NCBI GenBank assembly: GCA_944387505.1
Contig: CALXFG010000004.1
Coordinates: forward strand, 1 to 64,000
DNA from: an uncultured Clostridia bacterium
GTDB taxonomy: Bacteria > Bacillota > Clostridia > TANB77 > CAG-508
Length of the DNA stretch: 64,000 bases
Direction of reading: 5' to 3'
The notes beneath the pieces are model-generated. The model did no database searches and had not been told where the DNA came from. It was given only the letters and a program-made list of their open reading frames with translations. Positions 19,516 to 28,492 of this stretch are shown here, piece by piece; the stretch's first letter is position 1, and the number at the start of each line of letters is the position of its first letter. A program made the translations under genes and the position numbers.

Positions 19516-19896
19516 ATGAATCGTGGATTACAGATAATCTTAATTGTAGCAACATTTTTCTTTTGTATATTTATTTTAACTGTTACACAAAAGAAAAAAT
19601 TATCTTATCGATATACACTTTTATGGCTATGTTTTGGATTCATAACATTGCTTTGTGCTATTTTTCCGAATATTGTTATTTGGATTTCTAAAGTGTTACA
19701 TATAGCAGAACCAACAAATGCTTTGTTTCTAATTTATCTATTTTTGATAATTGTTATTATATTTTATATTAGTTTGGCATTTTCAAAATTATTTGAAAAA
19801 GTTACGACCTTAATACAGGAAAATGCGATATTGTCAGCCAAGGTAGAAAAGTTAGAAAAAAAGATAAAGGAGGAAACAAATGATGAAAATTCTTAG
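19516..19896 (+). CDS. DUF2304 membrane protein
   Basis: Small membrane protein of 126 residues matching DUF2304 (PF10066). It has three hydrophobic helices (about 4-24, 34-58 and 67-92) and a C-terminal charged coiled-coil tail (about 95-126). The LLWLCFGF segment is typical. Function is unproven; the family regularly sits between a DPM-like transferase and a small flippase-like protein, as here, suggesting an accessory role in polyprenyl-sugar handling. It overlaps the next gene by 17 nt. Confidence 0.8.
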   Translation: MNRGLQIILIVATFFFCIFILTVTQKKKLSYRYTLLWLCFGFITLLCAIFPNIVIWISKVLHIAEPTNALFLIYLFLIIVIIFYISLAFSKLFEKVTTLIQENAILSAKVEKLEKKIKEETNDENS

Positions 19897-20233
19897 TATT
19901 ATCGTATATTTGGTTTTAACAGTAGGAGGACTTATTTTAGTAAAAGCAGGATCAAGTAATATTCAAATTGCTATACAGGATGGGACATTTAATTTTTCTA
20001 TGGGCTTAAAAGCAATGCTAGGCTTTATTGCATATATCGGTAGCTTTTTAATATATACTTTTTATATTATTAAAAATTTTGACTTGAGTTATATATATCC
20101 AATTATTACAGCCATTACACAAATTTTAATTATATTAGCTGGTGTATTTATTTTTAAGGAACATCTAAATGCTTATGCAATTGGTGGAATTGTATTAATT
20201 ATTATTGGAGTTATCTTACTAAATATAAAGTAA
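19880..20233 (+). CDS. EamA/SMR-like small membrane protein, putative lipid-linked sugar flippase
   Basis: A 117-residue protein with four hydrophobic helices, resembling the small multidrug resistance and ArnE/ArnF-type flippases in the EamA/DMT superfamily. The SYIYPIITAITQILIIL segment and a final IGGIVLIIIGVILL helix fit the family. AGGAGG (19868-19873) lies inside the end of the preceding gene, 6 nt before ATG 19880, so the two are translationally coupled. By analogy with ArnEF it may flip a polyprenyl-phosphate sugar made by the enzyme at 18758 (inference). Confidence 0.75.
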   Translation: MMKILSIIVYLVLTVGGLILVKAGSSNIQIAIQDGTFNFSMGLKAMLGFIAYIGSFLIYTFYIIKNFDLSYIYPIITAITQILIILAGVFIFKEHLNAYAIGGIVLIIIGVILLNIK

Positions 20234-20276
20234 ATACGTAAGAAAATATAAACGAAGGTAAAAGGAAGATAAAAAG

Positions 20277-22253
20277 ATGAAAATAGATTTTAAAAAAGAT
20301 TGGAAATTTTATGGTATTTTAACAATAGCCATTTTGATAATTATTTTAATAGCGAATTATTCACTAAAAATAGAAGAAAAACTTTATACATCAGGAGACA
20401 TACAACTGGAAACGGGAACATTGGAAGAGGTGACAACAGGAACTGAAATTGTACAAACTTTTGTTGCAGTTGCTAATAACTTAGAAAAAGTAAAAATAGA
20501 TTTCGAACCATATAAAGAGGATGTAAATTGTGGTGGAAAAGTAACAGTAGGAATAAAAGATGCTGATGGAAATGTGATAGAAGAAAAAGAGATTTTACGT
20601 AATTATGTAAGAGAAACATCACAATATACTTTGGAATTTGAAAAACAAAAGGATTCAAAAGATAAAGAATATCAAATCTTTATAAGATTTAATGATCTTG
20701 AAGGAGCCAATAGATTTTATAGTGTAAAATATACAGATAAAAATGAATTTCAAAAAAATCATTTAACTGTAAATGGCGAAGAAATGCAAGGAGCTTCAAT
20801 CATTTTTCAAGATTTATATAAAAGTGATATTAGAACAGTTATATATTCCGTTGTTCTAAGTGTGTTTATATTAGGAGTTTATATTGTATCAAGTATTATT
20901 TATTATAAAAAAGGAATGAGGATTGAAAATATCTTTTTAATGATAGCACCGCTTGCATGTGTATTCTTTTTAGTAACAATGCCAACATTTAAAAATCATG
21001 ATGAATATTATCATTGGTTAAAAGCATATGAGGTATCACAAGGAACACTAATGACTCCACAAGAAGATGGAGTACAAGGCTCTATGATGCCAGAAGGTGT
21101 ATCAAAGGTATTTCCAACTAATTGGACAGCAATAGATTATCAAACAATGAAACAACTTTTAAGTGTAAAACTAAATGAAGATAATAAGGGAATCTTAAAT
21201 CCAGAAACAGCAGCTGTATATTCTTTTGTACAATATATACCACAAGCAACAGGTATAGCTTTAGCAAGATTAGTGACAGATAATGTATATTTGATAACAT
21301 ATGGCGGAAGGATCGTTAATATGATATTTGCATTATTGGTATTGTATTTTGCAATAAAACTTATGCCGTTTGGAAAAAAATTGTTATTAATACCAGCTAT
21401 GATACCAATTGCGATAGAAGGATTTACATCTTTATCTCCTGATGCTATGACAATTTCTGTAGCATTTTTCTATATTGCTTATATATTACATTTAGCCTTT
21501 GAAAAAAAAGAACAACTGGGGATTAAAGAAAAAGGAATTCTACTCATTTCATCTATTGTTATTGCATTATGTAAGATTGTATATATACCATTAGTTGGAT
21601 TAATTTTGATTATTCCAAAAGAGAAATTCAAAAATGCAGGAAATAAAAATAAAATATTAAACTTCTGTGTGATAGCAGGAATTGCGGTAATGATAAATCT
21701 AATTTGGTTAGCAATATCTAGTAGATATTTATCTACATTTAGAGAAGGAGATTCAAAAATTCAAGTACTGCTAGCATTACAAAATCCGATTTTATACATA
21801 CAAAATGTGTTATATACATTCAACCTTAATGGTAGTAATTATCTACTATCCTTATTTGGAGCAGATTTAGGATGGGGCGAGTTAATTAAACTATATTCTA
21901 TTGTGCCATATGCATTTTTAGGAATTTATCTATTTACAGCAATTACAGATAATGAATTGAAAGACAAATTAAAAAAATATCAAATTGTTTGGATATCATT
22001 AGTCATATTAGCAATTGTAGGACTAATATTTACAAGTTTATATGTACAATGGACAACAGTGGGACAAACAAGTATAGCAGGTATACAAGGTAGATATTTC
22101 TTACCAATATTGCCATTGGTAATGTTATTATTGGGAAGTGTTGTAAAAGTAAAATCTTTATATAACGAGGAAAAAGTTACGAAGTTTGTTGCAATATCTA
22201 TTTTGGTATTACAAATATTTACAATTTCTCAGATTTTAGTAGAACATTTGTAA
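20277..22253 (+). CDS. DUF2142 family membrane protein, putative glycosyltransferase
   Basis: Polytopic membrane protein of 658 residues matching DUF2142 (PF09913). An N-terminal helix (about 10-28) is followed by an extracytoplasmic beta-rich domain (about 30-185) and then about 10 helices. The loop FKNHDEYYHWLKAYEVSQG resembles the family motif with acidic and His residues near the start of the multi-helix core, similar to GT-C enzymes. Members are found in cell-wall polysaccharide loci. The start follows AAAGGAAGA. A strong terminator follows, so this ends the first glycopolymer operon. Confidence 0.78.
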   Translation: MKIDFKKDWKFYGILTIAILIIILIANYSLKIEEKLYTSGDIQLETGTLEEVTTGTEIVQTFVAVANNLEKVKIDFEPYKEDVNCGGKVTVGIKDADGNVIEEKEILRNYVRETSQYTLEFEKQKDSKDKEYQIFIRFNDLEGANRFYSVKYTDKNEFQKNHLTVNGEEMQGASIIFQDLYKSDIRTVIYSVVLSVFILGVYIVSSIIYYKKGMRIENIFLMIAPLACVFFLVTMPTFKNHDEYYHWLKAYEVSQGTLMTPQEDGVQGSMMPEGVSKVFPTNWTAIDYQTMKQLLSVKLNEDNKGILNPETAAVYSFVQYIPQATGIALARLVTDNVYLITYGGRIVNMIFALLVLYFAIKLMPFGKKLLLIPAMIPIAIEGFTSLSPDAMTISVAFFYIAYILHLAFEKKEQLGIKEKGILLISSIVIALCKIVYIPLVGLILIIPKEKFKNAGNKNKILNFCVIAGIAVMINLIWLAISSRYLSTFREGDSKIQVLLALQNPILYIQNVLYTFNLNGSNYLLSLFGADLGWGELIKLYSIVPYAFLGIYLFTAITDNELKDKLKKYQIVWISLVILAIVGLIFTSLYVQWTTVGQTSIAGIQGRYFLPILPLVMLLLGSVVKVKSLYNEEKVTKFVAISILVLQIFTISQILVEHL

Positions 22254-22259
22254 TAGAAG

Positions 22260-22297
22260 AGCGGAAAACTATGAAAGTTTTCCGCTTTAGCTTTTTT
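22260..22297 (+). terminator. Strong intrinsic terminator
   Basis: AGCGGAAAACT (22260-22270) pairs perfectly with AGTTTTCCGCT (22276-22286), followed by CTTTTTT. It closes the operon ending in the DUF2142 gene. Confidence 0.93.
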
Positions 22298-22422
22298 ATT
22301 GTATAGGAAGTACTTTTTCTTCGCACACAAATTTTACTAACGTAAAATTTGGCGCCGAACAATGACGCGGGCTTTGAAATGTGTTATGAACAGAAAAATG
22401 TTAAAAAAGCCCCCTATTGTTC
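22298..22422. repeat. Palindrome-rich intergenic element
   Basis: Starts with ATTGTATAGGAA, shared with the 74-nt repeats near 41.5 and 50.5 kb. It then contains AAATTTTAC/GTAAAATTT (22329-22350). A nested stem follows: GAACAAT (22357-22363) with ATTGTTC (22416-22422), and GGGCTTT (22369-22375) with AAAGCCC (22406-22412). It is locally more GC-rich than its surroundings. No ORF; it looks like decayed or composite palindromic repeat DNA. Confidence 0.6.
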
Positions 22423-22444
22423 CTTGAAAAAAAAACAATATAAT
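22417..22444 (+). promoter_or_regulatory. Candidate promoter for the second glycosyltransferase operon
   Basis: TTGTTC (22417-22422), 16-nt spacer, TATAAT (22439-22444). The -35 coincides with one arm of the palindrome upstream. Confidence 0.5.
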
Positions 22445-22491
22445 GATAAGATAATAAAGAAAAAATAATGTCTAAATAGAGGAGAAAATGA

Positions 22492-23586
22492 ATGAAAAAA
22501 CTTTTTTTTGCAACACATAACTTAGACTTAGGCGGAATAGAAACAGCGCTTGTTACATTAGTAAATGATTTATCAGAAAGAGGTTATGACATAACGATTG
22601 CATTAGAAAAAAGAGAAGGTGTGTTTTTAGACAGATTAAGTAACAAAATAAAAGTTGTAGAATACAACACCAATAACAATAAAAATGTTATTTTGCGAAA
22701 GATATGTAATTTATTTAATAGAATAAAATTTATCATAAAATATAAAAACAAATTTGACTTTTCAGCAAGCTTTGCTACATATTCTTTAGCAAGTAGTTTT
22801 ATGGCAAGAATAGCATCAAAAAATTCAGCATTATGGTGTCATGCAGATTATCTTAGTTTATATCATGGAGATAGAAAAAAGATGATTGCATTTTTTGAAA
22901 ATTTACATTGCAGAGAATTTAAATATATCATATTTGTTTCAAATGAAGGAAAAAATCACTTTATAGAAAGTTTTCCAGATATGAAAGAAAAGGTTATTGT
23001 ATGTAACAATATGATAAACGGAAAAAGACTTGAAGAAAAATCAAAAGAAGCTATTACAGAAGAAGTGGTATTAGAATTAGCCAAAAAAGAAATTCCAGTT
23101 TTTCTAAATGTAGGAAGACATGATGAATTACAGAAAAAGTTAACAAGAATTATAGAAGCTGCCAAAAAATTAAAAGAAGATGGTTTTCTATTTAAAATTT
23201 TATTGGTTGGTGATGGACCAGATACGAAATTCTATAAAGATCTTGTTATAGAATATGGCTTGGAAGATACAATTCTCTTTTTGGGGAGAAAAAAGAATCC
23301 GTATCCTTATTTTGCAATTAGTGATTGTGTGATTCTATCTTCTGAATATGAGGGATATCCAGTTGTATATTTAGAAAGTTTTGTATTGCGTAAACCAATC
23401 ATCACGACAAAAGTATCTGATTATGAACAAGTAGAAGACGGAAGAGGAATGGTTGTAGAAAAAGATACACAATCTATATATAATGCAATGAAAGAATTTA
23501 TACAAAATGGATATGAAATAAACAATTCATTTGATTATGAAACATATAATGAAAACATTGTAAAAACATTAGAAACATTATTTTAA
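22492..23586 (+). CDS. GT4 family glycosyltransferase
   Basis: Cytosolic GT-B transferase of 364 residues, usual for GT4 (PF00534). The N-terminal HNLDLGGIETALVTLVNDL is the typical glycine-rich acceptor-side segment. NVGRHDELQKKLT and LVGDGPD form the donor-binding half, and EYEGYPVVYLE is the EX7E motif. It starts at ATG 22492 behind GAGGAGAAA. It is the first gene of a run of five glycosyltransferases, presumably adding sugars to the same surface polymer; donor and linkage cannot be told. Confidence 0.9.
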   Translation: MKKLFFATHNLDLGGIETALVTLVNDLSERGYDITIALEKREGVFLDRLSNKIKVVEYNTNNNKNVILRKICNLFNRIKFIIKYKNKFDFSASFATYSLASSFMARIASKNSALWCHADYLSLYHGDRKKMIAFFENLHCREFKYIIFVSNEGKNHFIESFPDMKEKVIVCNNMINGKRLEEKSKEAITEEVVLELAKKEIPVFLNVGRHDELQKKLTRIIEAAKKLKEDGFLFKILLVGDGPDTKFYKDLVIEYGLEDTILFLGRKKNPYPYFAISDCVILSSEYEGYPVVYLESFVLRKPIITTKVSDYEQVEDGRGMVVEKDTQSIYNAMKEFIQNGYEINNSFDYETYNENIVKTLETLF

Positions 23587-23591
23587 AATTC

Positions 23592-23619
23592 GGACAATTG
23601 GGGACGTTTCTGTTTGGAC
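23592..23619. repeat. Solo copy of the GGGGACGTTTCTGTTT repeat
   Basis: The 66-nt gap after the GT4 gene holds GGGGACGTTTCTGTTTGG, matching one arm of the 41193-41368 inverted-repeat element. GGGGACG-type motifs resemble those around REP-associated tyrosine transposase sites. No second arm is found here. Confidence 0.65.
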
Positions 23620-23653
23620 ATCTTCAATTAGAAACAATATTTTAAAAAGAAAG

Positions 23654-24628
23654 ATGGAGAGAATATTGAAAAAATTAAGTGTCATTATTCCCGTATATAA
23701 TGCGGAAAAAACATTAAAAAGATGTATGGAATCTGTTTTAAAACAAAAAGATGAAGATTTGGAAATTGTATTAATTAATGATGGAAGTACAGATGCATCT
23801 GATAAAATTATACAAGAATATAAAGAAAAAAATCCAAAAATCATTTCTTATTACCAAAAGAAAAATACAGGGGTTGCTGATACAAGAAATTATGGAATTA
23901 AAAAAGCAAAAGGAACATATATCTTGTTTTTGGATGCAGATGATTATTTAGATATCCATTTGTATGGTTTGGTAAAACAATATATGGAAAAAGGTCTAGA
24001 TTTAATTAAATTTAAATTACAAAGAGAAGATGAAAAAGGAAATGTCATAGAAACAGTTAGTGGACCTGTATTTGAAAATAAAACAGGAGAAGAAGGATTT
24101 GAAACACTATATTCAACAGATGTTTTATTAGATTCTCCTTGTGTGTATGTGATAAAAAAAGAGATATTTACAAAGAACAAATTAGAGTTTAAGGTCGGAA
24201 CAGAACATGAGGATTTTGGATTAATGCCATTTGTGATTGTACTTGCCAAAACAATGATTTCTATTAATTTTTATGGATATCATTATGTACAAGTAAAAGG
24301 AAGCATTACAAGAAATGACAGTTATGAAAAAACAAAGAAAAAAGCAAATGATGCATTAAAACAATATGATGAAGCTTTATTAAAAATTGAGAGATATAAA
24401 TTAAACAAAAAAATAGCAGAAACATTAAAAATTTATTATACAAATGCAATTTTATTAAAAATAGAAACGTTAGAGAAAAAAGATCAAAAGCAATATATAA
24501 AAGAAATTAAAAAAAGAAACATGACAAAAAATATTAAGGCGAAAGATACAAGACAATTATTTAGAAAAATAATTTTAAGTTTAAACATAAGATGGTATTT
24601 AAGTTTAAGAAAAAAACTTGGAAAATAA
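23654..24628 (+). CDS. GT2 family glycosyltransferase
   Basis: GT-A fold transferase, 324 residues, with SVIIPVYNAEKTLKRC, INDGST and FLDADD (nucleotide-sugar and metal site). The ATG at 23654 has only AGAAAG directly against it. A TTG at 23666 with GGAGAG ahead is an alternative start, four codons shorter. The C-terminal part is Lys-rich without membrane helices. The gene end overlaps a degenerate palindromic repeat whose TAA supplies the stop. Acceptor unknown. Confidence 0.87.
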   Translation: MERILKKLSVIIPVYNAEKTLKRCMESVLKQKDEDLEIVLINDGSTDASDKIIQEYKEKNPKIISYYQKKNTGVADTRNYGIKKAKGTYILFLDADDYLDIHLYGLVKQYMEKGLDLIKFKLQREDEKGNVIETVSGPVFENKTGEEGFETLYSTDVLLDSPCVYVIKKEIFTKNKLEFKVGTEHEDFGLMPFVIVLAKTMISINFYGYHYVQVKGSITRNDSYEKTKKKANDALKQYDEALLKIERYKLNKKIAETLKIYYTNAILLKIETLEKKDQKQYIKEIKKRNMTKNIKAKDTRQLFRKIILSLNIRWYLSLRKKLGK

Positions 24629-24666
24629 TTACAATTTTGGCGTCGCAAAATTTCATTATTTGTGCC
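24618..24666. repeat. Degenerate composite palindromic repeat (types A and B)
   Basis: GGAAAATAATT (24619-24629) is the left half of the type A hairpin. It is followed by CAATTTTGGCGTCG, the left end of type B, but the right arms are missing. The tail TTGTGCCTTAGAAAGGAATG matches the sequence after the hairpin at 33982. The glycosyltransferase stop codon lies inside. Confidence 0.6.
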
Positions 24667-24688
24667 TTAGAAAGGAATGCGATAAATC

Positions 24689-25675
24689 ATGATAAAGGTT
24701 AGTATCATTGTTCCATTTTATAATGTAGAAAATTACATAGAAAAATGTTTGCAATCTTTAGTAAATCAAACATTAGAAGATATTGAAATCTTGCTTGTGA
24801 ATGATGGAAGTCAAGATGGGACGGAGGAGATTGCCAAACAATTTGTAGAAAAATATCCAAATAAAATTATCTATTTGGAAAAAGAAAATGGTGGGTTATC
24901 AGATGCTAGAAATTATGCAATTCCACATGCCAAGGGAGAATATATTGCTTTTTTAGATTCTGATGATTATGTTGAAACCAATATGTATGAAGAAATGTAT
25001 AATAAAGCAAAAAAAGAAGATTTGGATTATGTAGAATGTGATTTTCTATGGGAATATCCAGATAAGACATTAGAAAGCAAAGGAAAACAATATAGTAATA
25101 AAAAAGAAATGTTTATCCATACAAGAGTTGTTGCATGGAATAAACTAATTAAAAGAGAAATTGTACAAGATAACCATTTAGAATTTCCAAAAGGATATCG
25201 ATATGAAGATGTAGAGTTTTTCTATAAACTATTGCCATTGATACATAATTATGGAATTGTTCAAAAACCATTCATTCATTATGTACAAAGAGAAGACTCT
25301 ATCTCAAATGTACAAAATACAAGAACAAAAGAAATTATTGATGTTTTAGGACATGTTATTGAATATTACAAAGCAAATAATTTGTTTGAAGAATACAAAG
25401 AAGAAATAGAATACACTTATGCAAGATATATTTTATGTAGTTCTATGCTTAGAATGGTAATGATTGAAAATAAAAAAGAAAGAAAAGAAATGATTCATTT
25501 GGCATGGAAATCGTTGAATACACAATTTACAAATTGGAAGGAAAATACCTATTTAAAAGACAAAGGATTAAAAAATTTGTATATGAGAAGTGTTAATGGT
25601 GTTACATTAAAACTGTATACAAGTTTAGCGAGAATTAAATTTATAAGAGATAAGTTACAAGAAAAATTTGTTTAG
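24689..25675 (+). CDS. GT2 family glycosyltransferase
   Basis: GT-A fold transferase of 328 residues (EpsJ-like). It has SIIVPFYNVENYIEKCL, VNDGSQDG, a GGLSDARNYAI block and FLDSDDYV (the DxD-type site), followed by DYVECDFLW and NKLIKR. ATG 24689 lies behind AGAAAGGAATGCG. The paralogue 23654 directly upstream shows the same order of motifs, suggesting duplication and divergence. Confidence 0.9.
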   Translation: MIKVSIIVPFYNVENYIEKCLQSLVNQTLEDIEILLVNDGSQDGTEEIAKQFVEKYPNKIIYLEKENGGLSDARNYAIPHAKGEYIAFLDSDDYVETNMYEEMYNKAKKEDLDYVECDFLWEYPDKTLESKGKQYSNKKEMFIHTRVVAWNKLIKREIVQDNHLEFPKGYRYEDVEFFYKLLPLIHNYGIVQKPFIHYVQREDSISNVQNTRTKEIIDVLGHVIEYYKANNLFEEYKEEIEYTYARYILCSSMLRMVMIENKKERKEMIHLAWKSLNTQFTNWKENTYLKDKGLKNLYMRSVNGVTLKLYTSLARIKFIRDKLQEKFV

Positions 25676-25799
25676 GTTAGAAAATAATTAAAATTTTGGC
25701 GTTGTCAAACTTCATTTGAAATTTAATCAACGTACAAATAAGTACGTCTCATAAATTTCAAACTTGTTTTCCTAGCCAAAATTTAATTCTTTCCTAACC
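25675..25799. repeat. Composite palindromic repeat: type A hairpin split by type B element
   Basis: Left half GGTTAGAAAATAATT (25675-25689) and right half AATTCTTTCCTAACC (25785-25799) make a 26-nt hairpin when the shared AATT is counted once. Between them is a 95-nt palindrome with ends AAATTTTGGC and GCCAAAATTT. It has nested stems TTTGAAATTT/AAATTTCAAA and ACGTAC/GTACGT. AATT on both sides looks like a target duplication. Confidence 0.85.
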
Positions 25800-25834
25800 A
25801 TGTTTGAAGCATTAAGAAAGGAATACATGAAAAT

Positions 25835-26941
25835 ATGAAAAGGATAATATTTGGAATAACCAGTTTAACGTTAGGCGGAGCAGAGAGAGTATTGGTTGAT
25901 ATGGCAAATCGTTTATGTGATACATTTGACATTACGATATTTACGATTTATGGAAAAGGTGAGTTAGAAAAAAGTTTAAATGATAAGATAAAAGTAAAAA
26001 GAATATTTGACAAACCATACAAGAAATTTAGTCAGTTTGAAAAAATAAAAATACCATTAAAGATTTTATGCTTCCAAAAACAATATTATAAAAAATATAT
26101 TCAAGGTAATTATGATATAGAAATCGCTTTCTTAGAAGGACCAATTACAAGGCTATTTAGCACAAAAAATAAAAATACAAAGAAAATAGCTTGGATTCAT
26201 AATGATATTTCAAAAGTATATGGAAATGGATTAAAAGCAAAACTAAAATTACTCATAGATAGAAGGATTTATAACAAATATCAAAAACTGATATTTGTTA
26301 GTAAAGATAATCAAGAAGTGTTTGACATACGATATCCGAATATGAAACCAACAGAAGAGGTTATCTATAATTATATAAATGCACAGAAAGTAATAGAAAA
26401 AGCAGAAGAAAAAATAGACTTTTCTTTTGATAATCACCAAATCAATTTCTTGACAGTAGCAAGATTAGTAGAACAAAAAGGAATTGATAGATTAATTCGT
26501 ATTCATAGAGAATTAATTGCAAATCATTATATGAATAAATTTTATATTATTGGTGATGGGCCAGAAAGAGAAAAATTGGAAAAATTAATAAAAGATGAAC
26601 ATTTAGAAGAAACATTTTTCTTATTAGGTGCCAAAGAAAATCCATATCCATATATGAAACAAGCAGATATTTTTTGCTTACTTTCCAAATTTGAAGGATA
26701 TGGTATGGTGCTAGAAGAAGCAAAAATTTTGAATAAGCCAATTATCATTACCAATACAGCAGCACGAGAAGCAGTTGAAAATTATAAAAATGCAGTAATT
26801 GTAGAAAATGATGAACATGAAATTTATAATAAATTAAAATATATTATTGAAAATAATGTAAAAACCTTTGATGAGAAAAAACAAACTTATGATAATCAGC
26901 ATATCATCAAAAAATTAGAAAAATTATTAAAGGAAGAATAA
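25835..26941 (+). CDS. GT4 family glycosyltransferase
   Basis: GT-B transferase, 368 residues. The N-terminal GITSLTLGGAERVLVDMANRL is typical of GT4. LTVARLVEQKGIDRLI, IGDGPEREKLE and the EX7E-type FEGYGMVLEEA form the nucleotide-sugar half. ATG 25835 is used: an out-of-frame ATG at 25827 opens a three-codon frame only. It is 40% or more alike by eye to the 22492 protein in the C-terminal half (not computed). The next gene starts 2 nt after the stop. Confidence 0.9.
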   Translation: MKRIIFGITSLTLGGAERVLVDMANRLCDTFDITIFTIYGKGELEKSLNDKIKVKRIFDKPYKKFSQFEKIKIPLKILCFQKQYYKKYIQGNYDIEIAFLEGPITRLFSTKNKNTKKIAWIHNDISKVYGNGLKAKLKLLIDRRIYNKYQKLIFVSKDNQEVFDIRYPNMKPTEEVIYNYINAQKVIEKAEEKIDFSFDNHQINFLTVARLVEQKGIDRLIRIHRELIANHYMNKFYIIGDGPEREKLEKLIKDEHLEETFFLLGAKENPYPYMKQADIFCLLSKFEGYGMVLEEAKILNKPIIITNTAAREAVENYKNAVIVENDEHEIYNKLKYIIENNVKTFDEKKQTYDNQHIIKKLEKLLKEE

Positions 26942-26943
26942 TT

Positions 26944-27853
26944 ATGAAATTATCCATTATTACACCAACATATAATAGGGCCAATATGCTTGGTAATTTA
27001 TACAACAGCATTGTGAAAAACTTAGAACTAAATGATGAAGTAAGGCAAAGTGTACAATTACAATGGCTCATTATAGATGATGGTTCAACAGACAATACAG
27101 AAGAAGTAATCCATCAGTATGTAAATGAACAAAAGATAGAGATACAATATCATAAACAAGAAAATCAGGGCAAAATGTCAGCTATTAACAATGTTGTTCA
27201 ATATGCTAATGGAGATTTAATTGTAGAGTGTGACTCTGATGATATATTTTCAGATAATGCATTTTATGATATTTTACAAGCTTATTATGAAACAAGAGAG
27301 AGAAATGATTTATATGGTTTGTGCTTTTTAAAATATGATTTAAACGGAAATAATATTGGAAACTTATTTCGAAAAGAAGAGACCACCATGTTTGATTTAT
27401 ATTTTAAAGAGCGGAGAAACTGGAGAAAAAGCAATTGTATTTTTTGCAGATATCCGAAAACAGTATCAGTATAAAATTGAAAATCATGAAAAGTTTTCAA
27501 CAGAAGCCAGGATGTATCATGAAATGGATTTGAAATATAAAATGAAATGTATCAATAAACCACTTATGATATGCGATTACAAAGAAGATGGATATACCAA
27601 AAATATTAGAAAAGTTTTTAAAGAAAATCCATATGGACATTTTGCATATTTCAAAGAGATTTTAGAACAACATGATATGCGAGGAATTTCTCTAAAAAAG
27701 AGGTTATATGTTATGAAACATTATATTTTATTTGGTTATTTAACAAAACAATATAACATAGGAAACATAAAAGGAATAGAAAACAAAATATTATATATAT
27801 TATTATTCATTCCAGGAATGATAAAAAGTTATTATTTTAAGAATAAGCAATAA
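26944..27853 (+). pseudogene. GT2 glycosyltransferase interrupted by one frameshift
   Basis: Two overlapping frames together encode one GT2 protein of about 300 residues. The first frame (from ATG 26944) holds SIITPTYNRANMLGNL, IDDGSTDN and ECDSDD, then runs out of homology after FDLYFKE and stops at 27474. The family-like sequence continues in the next frame as SGETGEKAIVFFADIRK up to 27853. One extra base around 27409 (in TTTAAAGAGCGG) would explain the shift. There is no long homopolymer, so phase variation by slippage is not obvious. Either a recent inactivation or a sequencing error. Catalytic DxD lies in the intact 5' part. Confidence 0.82.
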
Positions 27854-27861
27854 TCATATGC

Positions 27862-27890
27862 TTTACAAGAAATATATTTATTGATATAAT
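27862..27890 (+). promoter_or_regulatory. SigA-type promoter before the gtrA-like gene
   Basis: TTTACA (27862-27867), 17-nt spacer, TATAAT (27885-27890), in the 144-nt gap before ATG 27998. Confidence 0.72.
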
Positions 27891-27997
27891 AGTAGCGATT
27901 TTAACGAATGATAATGAAAAATATAAAGAAGATACAAATAAAAAATATGGAATGAACTTTAAATTTAATAAAGAAAATAATAAGAAAGTGAAGAAAA

Positions 27998-28447
27998 ATG
28001 GAAAAAATTATAAAAAAATTATGTACAAGAGAAACCATATCATATTTAATATTTGGTGTATTAACAACACTCATTAATATAGGAGTTTCAACAATATTAG
28101 TAAAAGCATTTCAGGTTGAAGGAAATATAGCAAGTACAATAGGAATTATTATTTCTATTTTGTTTGCTTATTTTACCAATCGTAAAATGGTATTTAATTC
28201 TACAGCGGAAACTGCAAAAGAAAAATGGACAGAATTTTTTAAATTTATATTAGGTAGATCGTTTACGATGGTATTAGAAATGGCAGGTGTATTTTTACTT
28301 TATACAGTCTTACATGTAGAATATGTCATCACAAAAGTAACCATTACAGTGATTGTTGTCATTCTAAACTTTTTTATAAGTAAATTTTTTGCATTTAAAA
28401 CAAAGAAAGAAGTAAATGGGCAGAAAAGTGAAAGGGTTGAGAAATAA
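27998..28447 (+). CDS. GtrA family membrane protein, putative polyprenyl-sugar flippase
   Basis: Membrane protein of 149 residues with four hydrophobic helices matching the GtrA/GtcA family (PF04138). Its members are thought to move undecaprenyl-phosphate-linked sugars across the membrane for wall teichoic acid or O-antigen decoration. Typical segments are YLIFGVLTTLINI near the start, IISILFAYFTNRKMVF, and FFISKFFAFK at the end. ATG 27998 follows AAGAAAGTGAAG. The stop codon lies in the loop of a type A hairpin. It pairs with the GtrB-like gene 46 nt downstream. Confidence 0.9.
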   Translation: MEKIIKKLCTRETISYLIFGVLTTLINIGVSTILVKAFQVEGNIASTIGIIISILFAYFTNRKMVFNSTAETAKEKWTEFFKFILGRSFTMVLEMAGVFLLYTVLHVEYVITKVTITVIVVILNFFISKFFAFKTKKEVNGQKSERVEK

Positions 28448-28460
28448 TTCTTTTTTAACC
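28435..28460. repeat. Type A intercistronic hairpin, intact
   Basis: A 26-nt stem-loop: GGTTGAGAAA pairs fully with TTTTTTAACC (two G-T pairs), around the loop TAATTC. It overlaps the gtrA stop codon and lies just ahead of the AGAAAGGAATGAGA binding site for the next gene. Confidence 0.75.
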
Positions 28461-28492
28461 AATTTTGACCTTAAGAAAGGAATGAGAATAAA

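Noticed and set aside
27891-27997. Possible degraded gene before the gtrA-like gene
   Set aside because: One frame gives a Lys/Asn-rich stretch, but without a start or a recognisable family. Ordinary AT-rich leader DNA explains it.
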